A DNA stretch of 64,000 nt from Bog-532 sp963742865 (GTDB taxonomy: Bacteria > Actinomycetota > Actinomycetes > Streptosporangiales > Streptosporangiaceae), in assembly GCA_963742865.1 (NCBI GenBank), contig CAVUNW010000077.1, positions 186,001 through 250,000 on the forward strand. Direction: 5' to 3'. Every line of letters begins with the position of its first letter. The stretch's first letter is position 1. Shown here in pieces: positions 1 through 7,651 of the stretch. A program made the translations under genes and the position numbers. The notes beneath the pieces are model-generated. The model did not search any database, was not told where the DNA came from, and saw only the letters and a list, made by a program, of their open reading frames with translations.

Positions 1-39
1 CCACACCCGCCCGTTCATCAGTACCAGCGATCCCGCCAT
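1..39 (-). CDS. N-terminal fragment of a probable amidohydrolase (cut by window start)
   Basis: On the minus strand an ATG at 39 opens a frame reading MAGSLVLMNGRVW before the window ends. The short hydrophobic strand followed by NGRVW is how many amidohydrolases of the YtcJ, D-aminoacylase and NagA types begin. A purine-rich GGGAGG lies a few bases upstream of this ATG, and the frame is divergent from the sugar kinase at 162, leaving about 120 bp for both promoters. Only 13 residues are visible, so the family is a guess and the gene itself is only moderately supported. Confidence 0.35.
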   Translation of the reverse strand, partial: MAGSLVLMNGRVW

Positions 40-161
40 CCGCGCCTCCCTCGCCGGGTCCCCGGGACCCGGAATGTGCAGGATAAGCTGGCGCGGAATC
101 TAGCGGAAGGGGACGGCATGGGCCCGCGCGCGGTCGTCGCCCACACGGCTGCCGGGCCGGC

Positions 162-1064
162 GTGAGCAGGCTTCTCGGTCTCGACATCGGCGGGACGTCG
201 AGCCGGGCGCGGGTGTGCGTTGACGGTGAGATCGTCGCCGAGGCCAAGGCCTCCAGCGCCAGCCTCACCGCGGCGGGCGCGGACGGCGCCGCGGCCGCCC
301 TCGCCGACCTGCTGGCGCAACTGCCCATCGACCCCGGGCATCCCTTCGACGCGGCCTGCGCCGGGTCGGCCGGCAGCAACGTGCCCGGGGCCCGGGAGTT
401 CCTGGCCGACCGGCTGGCCCCGCTGACCAGGTCCGGGATCGTGGTGATCGTCAACGACGCCATGCTGGTGCTGCCCGCGGCCGGGCTGGACGCGGGCGTG
501 GGCGTGATCTGCGGGACCGGCTCGATAGCGGTCGGCGCGTGGGCCGGGCGGGAGGCGCGGGCCGGCGGCTTCGGCTATCTGCTGGGCGACGAGGGCAGCG
601 GATACTGGATCGTGCGGGCTGCGGTGCGGGCACTGCTGGACCGGCGGGACCGGGGAGTACCCCTCGGGGAGCTGGGCGGCCAGTTGCTCGCGGCCACCGG
701 CGCCAGCGACGCCGACACGCTGCACCGGATGTTCTACGACTTCCCGCATCCGCGACGGTGGGCCCGGCACGCGCCGCTGGTGCTGAACAGCGGCGATCCG
801 GCGGTACCGCTCATCACCGCCGAAGCGGCCCGCGCGCTGGCTAACCTCGCGGCGTCCGCCGCGCGGCGGCTGGAGGCACCGCCCGGCCTGTCCGTCGTGC
901 TGGGCGGCGGCCTGATGGCCCACCCGGCCCTGCGGGCGGCCGCCACCCGCGCGGTCGGCGAGGCCATGCCGGGCAGCGACGTGCGGGCGCTGACCGACCC
1001 GCCGGTCGCGGGCGCCGTCCGGCTCGCCGGCGCAGCCGCCCGCGGCGCGCCCATCCCGCCGTAA
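162..1064 (+). CDS. BadF/BadG-type sugar kinase (N-acetylglucosamine or MurNAc kinase-like)
   Basis: A 300-residue cytoplasmic ATPase of the BadF/BadG/BcrA/BcrD fold. The N-terminal DIGGTSSRARV (residues 8-18) is the phosphate-1 loop; IVNDAML near residue 100 and GTGSIAVG near 119 are the connect and phosphate-2 elements, and VLGGGLMAH near 247 fits the adenosine motif. Family members phosphorylate N-acetylglucosamine, and MurK-type members also take N-acetylmuramic acid. Since murQ, whose substrate is MurNAc 6-phosphate, lies 4 kb away, a role in amino-sugar or wall recycling is a reasonable inference, not shown by the sequence. The GTG at 162 places the glycine-rich motif at the usual distance from the start. 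Confidence 0.8.
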   Translation: MSRLLGLDIGGTSSRARVCVDGEIVAEAKASSASLTAAGADGAAAALADLLAQLPIDPGHPFDAACAGSAGSNVPGAREFLADRLAPLTRSGIVVIVNDAMLVLPAAGLDAGVGVICGTGSIAVGAWAGREARAGGFGYLLGDEGSGYWIVRAAVRALLDRRDRGVPLGELGGQLLAATGASDADTLHRMFYDFPHPRRWARHAPLVLNSGDPAVPLITAEAARALANLAASAARRLEAPPGLSVVLGGGLMAHPALRAAATRAVGEAMPGSDVRALTDPPVAGAVRLAGAAARGAPIPP

Positions 1065-1323
1065 GCGCGTCCACCCGTCCGTCGCGGGCTTGTCATCGAG
1101 TGGACGGCCCAGCGCTGCGGCAACGCGGCCAGCGCGGCCAGCGTGACCGGCTGCGCTAGCCGAGAAGGCAGGCAGCAAGACCAGGAACTCCCCCGGACGC
1201 TAGCCTGACCTTGTTGAGCCTGCTGCCCCTGGCTGCCCCCGGCCGGTTCGCCGCCGGGTAGGGCATCGTGTGCGGATCGCGCCGCCGGGATGCCGCGGGC
1301 TGAGAGGGCGCAGAGAGGATCGC

Positions 1324-2595
1324 ATGGGTAAGGTGGGCGTGCCGGCGGATCGGCGGGCCAGGCGCTTGCTCTGGATCGGTAGCCTGTCCGTGACCGTCGT
1401 GGCCGTGGTCGCGGTCTTTGCGGTGGTCTTCCGGCCGCAAGCGGACACGGGCCATGCTGCGCCGGGCCGGGCACCTCACCCGGCGGCGGCACCCACCTGG
1501 CGCGCCCGCCCGGCACCGCATCCGGTTGCGACCTGGCAGGTCGCGGGCCCGGTGCCGGACCTGTCGATGCCGCTGGCGGGGATGCCGCCGGTGGCGGACC
1601 CGGCGAACATCTACGCTGACGCCGGTCCGAACATGCTCAGCCCGGCAGTGAGCGGGGTGCCGTACCGGATCTACGTACCGAACAGCGGCGGTTCCACGGT
1701 GACCGTCATCAACCCGGCCACCTACCGGGTGATCGGAAGCTACCAGACCGGGCTCAACCCTCAGCACGTCGTGCCCGCCTACGACCTGCGCACGCTTTAC
1801 GTGACCAACGACTTGGCCAACAGCCTGACCCCGATCAATCCCCGCACCGGCCTGCCCGCCGGCCGGAACATCGCGGTGGACGACCCGTACAACATGTACT
1901 TCACCCCCGACGGGCGCTACGCCATCGTCGTGGCGGAGGCCCGTCAGGACCTGGACTTCCGCAACCCGCACACCTTCGCGCTCGAACACCGGATCGGGGT
2001 CAATTGCGCGGGCGTGGACCACATCGACTTCGCGGCCAACGGGGCCTACCTGATCGCCACCTGCGAGTACTCCGGCCGCCTGGTTCGAGTCGACCTGCAC
2101 ACCCTGAAGGTGGCCGGCTACCTCAACCTGCCGGGCTCCGCGCCGCAGGACATCAAGCTGGATCCCGCCGGACGCACCTTTTATGTCGCCGACAAGAACC
2201 ATGCCGGGGTGTGGCTGATCGACGCCACGACCTTCCGGCCGGAAAGCTTCATCCCCACCGGCCCAGACGCGCACGGCCTGTACCCAAGCCGCGACGCCCG
2301 CTACCTGTACGTGACCAACCGCGGCAACGGCTCGATCACCATCATCAGCTTCGCGACCATGAAGATCGTCACCACCTGGCGGATCCCGGGCGGGGGCAGC
2401 CCGGACATGGGCGGCCTGTCTCCGGACGGGAAGGTGTTCTGGGTGTCCGGGCGCTACAATTCCGTCGTTTACGCCATCTCCACCGTTACTGGCCACCTGC
2501 TGGCTAAGATCCCGGTGGGGTCGCAGCCGCATGGGCTGTGCGTGTGGCCCCAGCCGGGCCGCTACTCCCTGGGCCACACCGGGGTCACCCGATGA
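1324..2595 (+). CDS. Membrane-anchored YVTN-type beta-propeller protein
   Basis: A protein of 423 residues. The ATG at 1324 is chosen because AGAGAGGAT lies just upstream and an upstream in-frame ATG would only add a basic leader. A short positive N-terminus precedes one membrane segment (about residues 18-38, LLWIGSLSVTVVAVVAVFAV), then a Pro/Ala linker and a propeller of repeats such as YVPNSGGSTVTVINPAT, YVTNDLANSLTPINP, YVADKNHAGVWLIDATT and YVTNRGNGSITIISF. Such YncE-like propellers are extracytoplasmic and often serve as binding scaffolds; some neighbour copper-handling genes. It overlaps the next gene by 4 bp (ATGA), so the two are translationally coupled. Substrate or partner is unknown. 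Confidence 0.8.
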   Translation: MGKVGVPADRRARRLLWIGSLSVTVVAVVAVFAVVFRPQADTGHAAPGRAPHPAAAPTWRARPAPHPVATWQVAGPVPDLSMPLAGMPPVADPANIYADAGPNMLSPAVSGVPYRIYVPNSGGSTVTVINPATYRVIGSYQTGLNPQHVVPAYDLRTLYVTNDLANSLTPINPRTGLPAGRNIAVDDPYNMYFTPDGRYAIVVAEARQDLDFRNPHTFALEHRIGVNCAGVDHIDFAANGAYLIATCEYSGRLVRVDLHTLKVAGYLNLPGSAPQDIKLDPAGRTFYVADKNHAGVWLIDATTFRPESFIPTGPDAHGLYPSRDARYLYVTNRGNGSITIISFATMKIVTTWRIPGGGSPDMGGLSPDGKVFWVSGRYNSVVYAISTVTGHLLAKIPVGSQPHGLCVWPQPGRYSLGHTGVTR

Positions 2596-3137
2596 GCAGG
2601 CCAGGTTCCCGGCCCGAAGATCCCGGTCGGCGTGCCCGCCGCGCAGGATGGATGCTGGCCGGGCTGGCCCTCCTACTGGCCGGACTGGCGGGCTCGGCCC
2701 CAGCCTCCGGAGCCGGTGAGGTGATCGCCCGGCTGGGAGATATCACGGTCAGCGCCACTCCCTTGCGACCCGGGCCTGCAGGGACGCTGGCGACCAGCGT
2801 GCGCATCACCACCAGCGGGCAACCCTCCGATCAGCTCGACGCGGCGATAGCCGCAGGCACCGCAGTGGCGGTCTATCACCAGCGGGTCAGCGTGGGAGAG
2901 ATCCCGGATTTGGCCGGCTGCAGCGGTGACATCCCCCCGCCCGGCGTGGTGGACCACTGGCTCCACTATGGGCCGCTGCTGGTCCCCGGACGCTCCGGCG
3001 GCCCGTCCCCGCCCGCGGACGCGACCTTGACGGTGCAGCCGGCTGGCGCCCGGACGACCGGCCGGATCCTGGCGATCACTTTGTACTTCGCGCACGCCGG
3101 CTCGGTCACCCTCCACCTGCCTGTCGGCCAGCCGTGA
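2592..3137 (+). CDS. Small secreted protein of unknown function
   Basis: 181 residues starting at the ATG that overlaps the stop of the propeller gene. An arginine-rich N-terminus is followed by a hydrophobic segment (about residues 20-43, GWMLAGLALLLAGLAGSAPASG), so it looks like a signal peptide with cleavage after an Ala/Ser/Gly-rich stretch. The mature part is rich in beta-prone sequence (GDITVSATPLRPGPAG; ITLYFAHAGSVTLHLPVG) and has one cysteine, in LAGCSGD. The C-terminal strand pattern resembles small extracytoplasmic Ig-like or copper-chaperone-like proteins, but there is no Met/His copper motif. I do not recognise the family; the function is likely shared with the coupled propeller and the neighbouring SCO1 protein. 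Confidence 0.7.
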   Translation: MSRPGSRPEDPGRRARRAGWMLAGLALLLAGLAGSAPASGAGEVIARLGDITVSATPLRPGPAGTLATSVRITTSGQPSDQLDAAIAAGTAVAVYHQRVSVGEIPDLAGCSGDIPPPGVVDHWLHYGPLLVPGRSGGPSPPADATLTVQPAGARTTGRILAITLYFAHAGSVTLHLPVGQP

Positions 3138-3202
3138 CCCCGGCTGTTCAGGCCATCGGCACCGCTGCCGCGGGCGCACGCTACCTTCGTGCACCGGCAG
3201 GC

Positions 3203-3997
3203 TCAGCGGGCGGGCAGCCGGATCGGCCGCCCGGTCAGCCAGGCAATCGGGCTGACCGCTTCGGCCGCCGTCCAGGTGCTCGCGTCGGGATGGCTGAGGT
3301 CCGCGCGCCCCTGGGCGCTGAGGAAGCGGCGCAACGCAGGCGCGATCGGGGCCCCAGTGGCGTTCGGGGAGCCCACGACAAGGAAGCGTTCCCGCCCCGC
3401 CGCGTCGAGGTAGATCACCGCGTCCTGGTGGGAGATGTCGTAGCTCAGCGGCCTGCCGGTCAGCCAGTCGGTCCCAGGCGGGCTGTCCTCAGCGACCCGC
3501 TGATACCACACCCTGAAATACCGCCAGATCCGCCCGATCACGGCCGGGCTGCCGGTGAGCAGCGACCAGTTCGCCGGGACCGCGGCCAGCCTCCGATAGG
3601 CGCGCAGCCGCCACGGCGTATCCCGGCCCGGGTCGACGGTCAGCTCCACAAAGCGCACCCGGCCGGCCATCCCGGCCGCGTCGACAGCGCGATCCATCCT
3701 CAGCAGGTTCCCCGTCGTCAGCGGGCAGGTCTCCTGGCACAAGGTGAGGAAATCGGCCAGCACCACCACCTGGCCGTGGAGCGCGGCCAGGCTTGTCGCC
3801 CGGCCCGTGTCCGCTGTAAGCGGCAGATCCGCGACCGAGGACGGCACCGGCATGTCCAGCACGGTACCGAGATAGGCTGACGGCGCACCCGGGGCGCGCG
3901 GGGCGCCCTGGCCACCGCCGCACGCGCTTACGGCAAGCGCCGAGGCCGCCAGCGCGCCCGCAAGACGACCACCCCAGCCTCGCACCATGGCTTTCAT
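3203..3997 (-). CDS. SCO1/SenC family lipoprotein (copper-dependent assembly factor)
   Basis: 264 residues from the ATG at 3997. A signal peptide ends in a lipobox (LAVSAC, Cys about residue 25), so it should be a lipoprotein on the outer face of the membrane. The thioredoxin-like domain has LADFLTLCQETCPL, with the CxxxC copper site (CQETC), and the third-ligand region SYDISHQDAVIYLDAAGR with its histidine. SCO1 proteins deliver copper to the CuA centre of cytochrome oxidase or act as thiol oxidoreductases. It converges with the propeller and small secreted protein pair, supporting a shared extracytoplasmic role. A longer frame extends to 4150, but the added 51 residues would hide the signal peptide, so the internal start is preferred. 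Confidence 0.85.
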   Translation of the reverse strand: MKAMVRGWGGRLAGALAASALAVSACGGGQGAPRAPGAPSAYLGTVLDMPVPSSVADLPLTADTGRATSLAALHGQVVVLADFLTLCQETCPLTTGNLLRMDRAVDAAGMAGRVRFVELTVDPGRDTPWRLRAYRRLAAVPANWSLLTGSPAVIGRIWRYFRVWYQRVAEDSPPGTDWLTGRPLSYDISHQDAVIYLDAAGRERFLVVGSPNATGAPIAPALRRFLSAQGRADLSHPDASTWTAAEAVSPIAWLTGRPIRLPAR

Positions 3998-4242
3998 TCT
4001 CGGGCGCTCCAACTTCTCCTGCCAGACCTCCACCCCGAGGCGGCACCCGCCGGAAACAAAGCACAGCCACCCATGACCGGCGAGCAAGCTGGCCGCCGGA
4101 GTTAATGCCACCGTAGTGCTCGCCGAGCACAAGCCGTCACCGGACCCCATGACCCGTTGCCACCGGCCAGGCCTGCGCGGCAGATCAGCCAGTGTGGCGC
4201 GGCGTGACTGGCCGAGGGTTGAGTAGTCTTCTGGGCGTGTCT

Positions 4243-5007
4243 ATGGAGCGACGGGGATTCTTGCTCCTTGGCGGGGCGGTCGCCACCGGGGTCGCCCTGG
4301 CCGGGTGCACCCAGGGCAGTGCGTCCCCCAGCGTCGGTCGGCCGGGATCAGCACCTGCTACACCATCGTCCGCAGTGAGCCCGCCTGCCAGCGCAGGGGG
4401 GCACCTCGGCCCGCAGATCGTACACGGGCCACGTGACCGGGCTCAGGTGGCGCTCACCTTCCATGGTCAAGGCCCCGCATCGATGGCCAGCGGACTGCTC
4501 GCCGAGGCAGAGCGAGCGGGCGCGCAGGTCACGGTGCTCGCCGTCGGGAACTGGCTCGGGCAATACCCGCACATGGCGCGACGCATCCTGGGCGGCGGCC
4601 ACGAACTCGGCAATCACACGATGCATCACCTGGACATCGCGGCCCTGGACGCCTCAGGCGCCTACGCCGAGATCGAGGGCTGCGCGCTGCGGCTGCGCGC
4701 CCTGACCGGGTCGATCGGCCGCTGGTTCCGGCCGTCGCAAACGCGCTACGCGACGGCGCTGATCGAGCAAACGGCCCGCAAGGCCGGCTACCAGACATGC
4801 GTGTCCTATGACGTGGACTCGCTCGACTACACCGATCCTGGACCGGACGCGGTCGTGGCCACCGTCCTCGGCTCGGTGCAGCGGGGATCGATCGTAAGCC
4901 TGCATCTCGGGCACCCCGGCACCGTGACCGCCCTCCCCGCGATCCTGCACGGCCTGGCCGCGCGGGGACTCCGCCCAGTCACATTGACCGGGCTCTTGTC
5001 CCCATGA
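4243..5007 (+). CDS. NodB-type polysaccharide deacetylase lipoprotein with altered first motif
   Basis: 254 residues from the ATG at 4243 (a GTG at 4237 is an alternative). The N-terminus MERRGFLLLGGAVATGVALAG leads to a lipobox cysteine (ALAGC), followed by a Ser/Pro/Ala-rich linker. The NodB fold is visible: VALTFHGQGP stands where the classical TFDDGP is expected, and the HELGNHTMHH motif keeps the metal histidines. FRPSQTRYATAL corresponds to the RxPxG region and VSLHLGH to the late His motif. Replacement of the catalytic Asp pair by His-Gly may mean altered metal chemistry or a different substrate. It probably acts on wall or surface polysaccharide outside the membrane. Confidence 0.78.
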   Translation: MERRGFLLLGGAVATGVALAGCTQGSASPSVGRPGSAPATPSSAVSPPASAGGHLGPQIVHGPRDRAQVALTFHGQGPASMASGLLAEAERAGAQVTVLAVGNWLGQYPHMARRILGGGHELGNHTMHHLDIAALDASGAYAEIEGCALRLRALTGSIGRWFRPSQTRYATALIEQTARKAGYQTCVSYDVDSLDYTDPGPDAVVATVLGSVQRGSIVSLHLGHPGTVTALPAILHGLAARGLRPVTLTGLLSP

Positions 5008-5137
5008 CGGCACCCGGGCGCTGAGCTGCGGCGAGATAACCGGGGGCGGAGGCGCAGGAGGAGGAGATCCGTACCGGAAATACAGGGCCCCTCCGCGGGT
5101 GATCTGTCCCAGTCGCAGGAACCTCCCGCAAACGGAT

Positions 5138-5161
5138 GAACGCCCCTGTGCGGGCGCGTTC
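5138..5161. terminator. Hairpin between convergent deacetylase and murQ genes
   Basis: The arms GAACGC-CCC and GGGC-GCGTTC pair with one bulged base around a TGTGC loop. The hairpin sits between a rightward and a leftward gene and reaches the murQ stop codon, so it could end transcripts from both sides. No T-run follows, which is common for actinobacterial terminators. Confidence 0.45.
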
Positions 5162-6098
5162 AGCTGCCCGGGGAGGGGTCGGTGAGGGCGCGGACCGCCG
5201 TGCGGACCACGCCGCCCGCCCGGGCCAGCTCGGTGCGGGACGTGGTGGAATCCGCGCCGGACAGCAAGGCGACGAGCGCGACCCGGAGCTCCCCGGCCGC
5301 GTCATCGAGTGCGGCGGCGCACTGGGCGGCGGGAAACCCCGTGGCCTGCGCGAGGAGGCGCACCTGCCGGGCACGCAGCTTGGCGTTGACCGGCGCGACG
5401 TGCACCATCAGGTTGGAGTAGGTCCGGCCGCGGCGCACCATGAGCGCGGTGGAGAAGCCGTTGAGCAGCATCTTCTGCGCGGTACCGGCCTTGAGCCGGG
5501 TCGAGCCGGTGATCGCTTCCGGACCGGTGTCGGCACACACGAACACGTCGGCCACGGTGCGCAGCGGCGCACCCGGGTTGGAGGTCATCAGGGCCGTGAA
5601 CGCGCCGGACCGCCGGGCCTGGCCGAGCGCCGCGCCGACGTAGGGCGTGGTCCCGGACGCGCTGAGGCCGATGGCCACGTCGGCGGCGTGGACCCCGGCC
5701 GCGTCGGCGGATCCGGCGGCCTGGTCGTCCTCGGCGCCCTCGACGGCCCGCAGGATCGCCGGGTCGCCGCCGGCCAGGTGGGCGCTGACCGTACCGGGCG
5801 GAAGGCCGAACGTCGGGGGCAGCTCGGCGGCGTCGAGGACCGCCAGCCGGCCGGATGTGCCGCTGCCGAAGTAGTGCACCCGTCCCCCGGCCGCCATCCG
5901 GCGCGCGGCCTCCTCGACCAGCACGGCCAGCCCAGGCAGCGCCCCCCGCACGGCCCCCGCGACGCGCGCGTCCTCGGCATTCAGGCGATTCAGGATGGAC
6001 AGCGCGGGGAGCGTGTCCATGTCGAGAGTTCGCGGGTTGCGTTCCTCGGTGGGTGAGCCCGCGCGCTCGGTCGAGGCCGGGCTGGCGACTGCGGACAC
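5160..6098 (-). CDS. murQ: N-acetylmuramic acid 6-phosphate etherase
   Basis: 312 residues of the SIS-domain etherase family, at the usual length of about 300. The signature YFGSGTSGRLAVLDAAELPP (about residues 75-94) holds the sugar-phosphate site; VAIGLSASGTTPYV and PEAITGSTRLKAGTAQKMLL are the other conserved blocks. MurQ removes lactate from MurNAc 6-phosphate to give GlcNAc 6-phosphate in cytoplasmic peptidoglycan recycling. The start is a GTG at 6098. The 217-bp gap to the upstream MFS gene contains an inverted repeat at 6145-6166 placed as a promoter operator, so murQ may have its own sugar-responsive promoter as well as read-through from the upstream genes. Confidence 0.93.
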   Translation of the reverse strand: MSAVASPASTERAGSPTEERNPRTLDMDTLPALSILNRLNAEDARVAGAVRGALPGLAVLVEEAARRMAAGGRVHYFGSGTSGRLAVLDAAELPPTFGLPPGTVSAHLAGGDPAILRAVEGAEDDQAAGSADAAGVHAADVAIGLSASGTTPYVGAALGQARRSGAFTALMTSNPGAPLRTVADVFVCADTGPEAITGSTRLKAGTAQKMLLNGFSTALMVRRGRTYSNLMVHVAPVNAKLRARQVRLLAQATGFPAAQCAAALDDAAGELRVALVALLSGADSTTSRTELARAGGVVRTAVRALTDPSPGS

Positions 6099-6144
6099 GC
6101 GGGCCTCGTCTCCAGATCGTCGCTGACGGTGTGATGTCCGATTG

Positions 6145-6166
6145 GTTCGTTAATAATTTACCGAAC
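6145..6166. promoter_or_regulatory. Inverted-repeat operator upstream of murQ
   Basis: A 22-bp dyad with outer arms GTTCG/CGAAC and inner arms TAA/TTA, 8 of 11 pairs matching, lies in an AT-rich island unusual for this genome, about 47 bp upstream of the murQ start. Position and symmetry suggest a repressor site of the ROK or RpiR kind. The ROK gene in this window (37005-38234) is a candidate binder, but no binding evidence exists. Confidence 0.5.
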
Positions 6167-6289
6167 GGAACTTTTCAGGCAAGTATTGAACAACGAAGTG
6201 CAGCTCAACCGGGGGCGGGGCTTAGTGCGGCGCGGAATCGGCGCGCTGCGGAGCGGTGCGGCGGATGGGAGCCGGGCCGGACGGGGGGA

Positions 6290-6326
6290 ACGGTCAGCGG
6301 ACGGGGGGGGGACGGTCAGCGGACGG
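6290..6326. repeat. Short direct duplication with a G9 tract at the MFS gene end
   Basis: The 15-mer ACGGTCAGCGGACGG occurs at 6290-6304 and again at 6312-6326, separated by an uninterrupted run of nine G (6303-6311). The second copy contains the MFS stop codon. This looks like a local slippage duplication; a G9 run is also a likely place for base-count error. Confidence 0.6.
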
Positions 6327-7638
6327 CGCGGATGCGGAGGACGGACGCGCCGCCGGCCAGCGTGGCCAGGGCGGACAGGGCAAACAGCGCCGGGTAACTG
6401 TGCATGATGCTGAGCACGATCCCGGCGATCAGGGGCGCCACGACCAGCGGCAGGGCGGTCGCGATGTTGATGACGCCCAGGTCCTTGGCGCGGTTGGAGG
6501 CGGCGGGCAGGACTTCGGTGAGCACCGCGGGCGCGGCGGCCCAGTAGGTGCCGAACCCGACGCCGAGCAAGGGCGCGGCGGCCAGGGCGGCGGTCCACGT
6601 CGGGGAGATGACGAGCAGCAGCGCGGCCACCGCCATGACCACGGCGGCGCCGACGGCGAAGCGCTTGCGGTACCCGGAACGGTCCGACGCGGCGCCGCAC
6701 ACCAGGCCGGCGATGGCCAGCGAGACGCCGTAGATGGCCATCAGGATCAGCAGGCCGGTCTGCGGGTCCCGGTAGTGCGCGGCGTCGGACAGGAAGTACA
6801 GCAGGTACAGGGTGCCGAGGGCGTTGCCCAGGTTGACCATGAAGTGCATGGCCCAGGCCCAGCCGAAGTCCGGGAACTGGCGCGGCGACACCCATAGGCG
6901 GCGCAGGGTGGCCGGGACACCGCCGCGCGGGACCAGCCCGGGCGGCAGCACGTCATCGCGGGTGCGGAGGGTGAAGGCCAGCGCGCCCAGCACGACCAGC
7001 GCCCCGCACGCGAGGTAGCCGTCCGCGAGCCCGGTGACCAGCACGGTCACCAGGAGCGCGCCGAGCACGGTGCCGAGCATCTGGCTGATCCCGATCAGGC
7101 CGCCCAGGGCGCCCCGCTGGGCAACCGGGACCCGGTCGGGCAGGGCGGCGGTGAGGGTGGCGAGCATGCCGCCGAGCCCGGCCTGGGCCAGGAACCAGCC
7201 GAGCATCATGACGGCCAGGTCGGGGGCGAGGGCAAGGACGGCCAGGCCGATGGCGCCGGTCACGGCGCCGATCACGGTCCAGGGGTGACGCCGCCCCCAG
7301 CGGGAGGTCGTCCGGTCCGACAGCGCGCCGACGATCGGGTTGGCGATGAGCGCGGCCACCGCGCCGGCACCCATCACGATCGACAGCACGACCGTTTTGT
7401 GCGCCTTGTCGAGGTGCTGGGCCTGTTCCGGCAGCAGGATCTGGATCGGCGCGTAGACGGCCAGCCACAGGCCGATGTTGGCCGTGAAGAGGAGCGTGAT
7501 CCAGCCGGGCCGGACCGGCGTCACCGGCTCGGCCAGCGCGGCGGGTCCCCCCGCGGCCTGCGCGGCACCGGCGTGTGTGGCGCCCACCTGCGTAGCGCTG
7601 GCCTGCGCGGGGCCGGGCGGATCGGCTACGTCGCTCAT
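6316..7638 (-). CDS. MFS transporter, sugar/cation symporter-like
   Basis: 440 residues from the ATG at 7638, 13 bp after the upstream aldolase gene, so likely one operon with it. After an Ala/Gly-rich cytoplasmic N-terminus of about 45 residues there are about 12 membrane segments. The loop GALSDRTTSRWGRRHPW (around residues 95-111) is the MFS motif A as found in sugar:cation symporters and SLC45-like proteins. The substrate cannot be read from sequence; the neighbours (a PLP amino-acid enzyme upstream, murQ downstream) leave amino sugar or amino acid uptake or export open. Because of a frame break in the upstream gene the frame reads through into it, producing an apparent 877-residue fusion that I reject. 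Confidence 0.82.
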   Translation of the reverse strand: MSDVADPPGPAQASATQVGATHAGAAQAAGGPAALAEPVTPVRPGWITLLFTANIGLWLAVYAPIQILLPEQAQHLDKAHKTVVLSIVMGAGAVAALIANPIVGALSDRTTSRWGRRHPWTVIGAVTGAIGLAVLALAPDLAVMMLGWFLAQAGLGGMLATLTAALPDRVPVAQRGALGGLIGISQMLGTVLGALLVTVLVTGLADGYLACGALVVLGALAFTLRTRDDVLPPGLVPRGGVPATLRRLWVSPRQFPDFGWAWAMHFMVNLGNALGTLYLLYFLSDAAHYRDPQTGLLILMAIYGVSLAIAGLVCGAASDRSGYRKRFAVGAAVVMAVAALLLVISPTWTAALAAAPLLGVGFGTYWAAAPAVLTEVLPAASNRAKDLGVINIATALPLVVAPLIAGIVLSIMHSYPALFALSALATLAGGASVLRIRAVR

Positions 7639-7651
7639 GGTGTGGCCCCGG

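Noticed and set aside
1270..1330. TPP-riboswitch-like CTGAGAGGG before the propeller gene
   Set aside because: Only one short match; the second conserved ACCTGA element and the stems are missing, and the gene has no link to thiamine.
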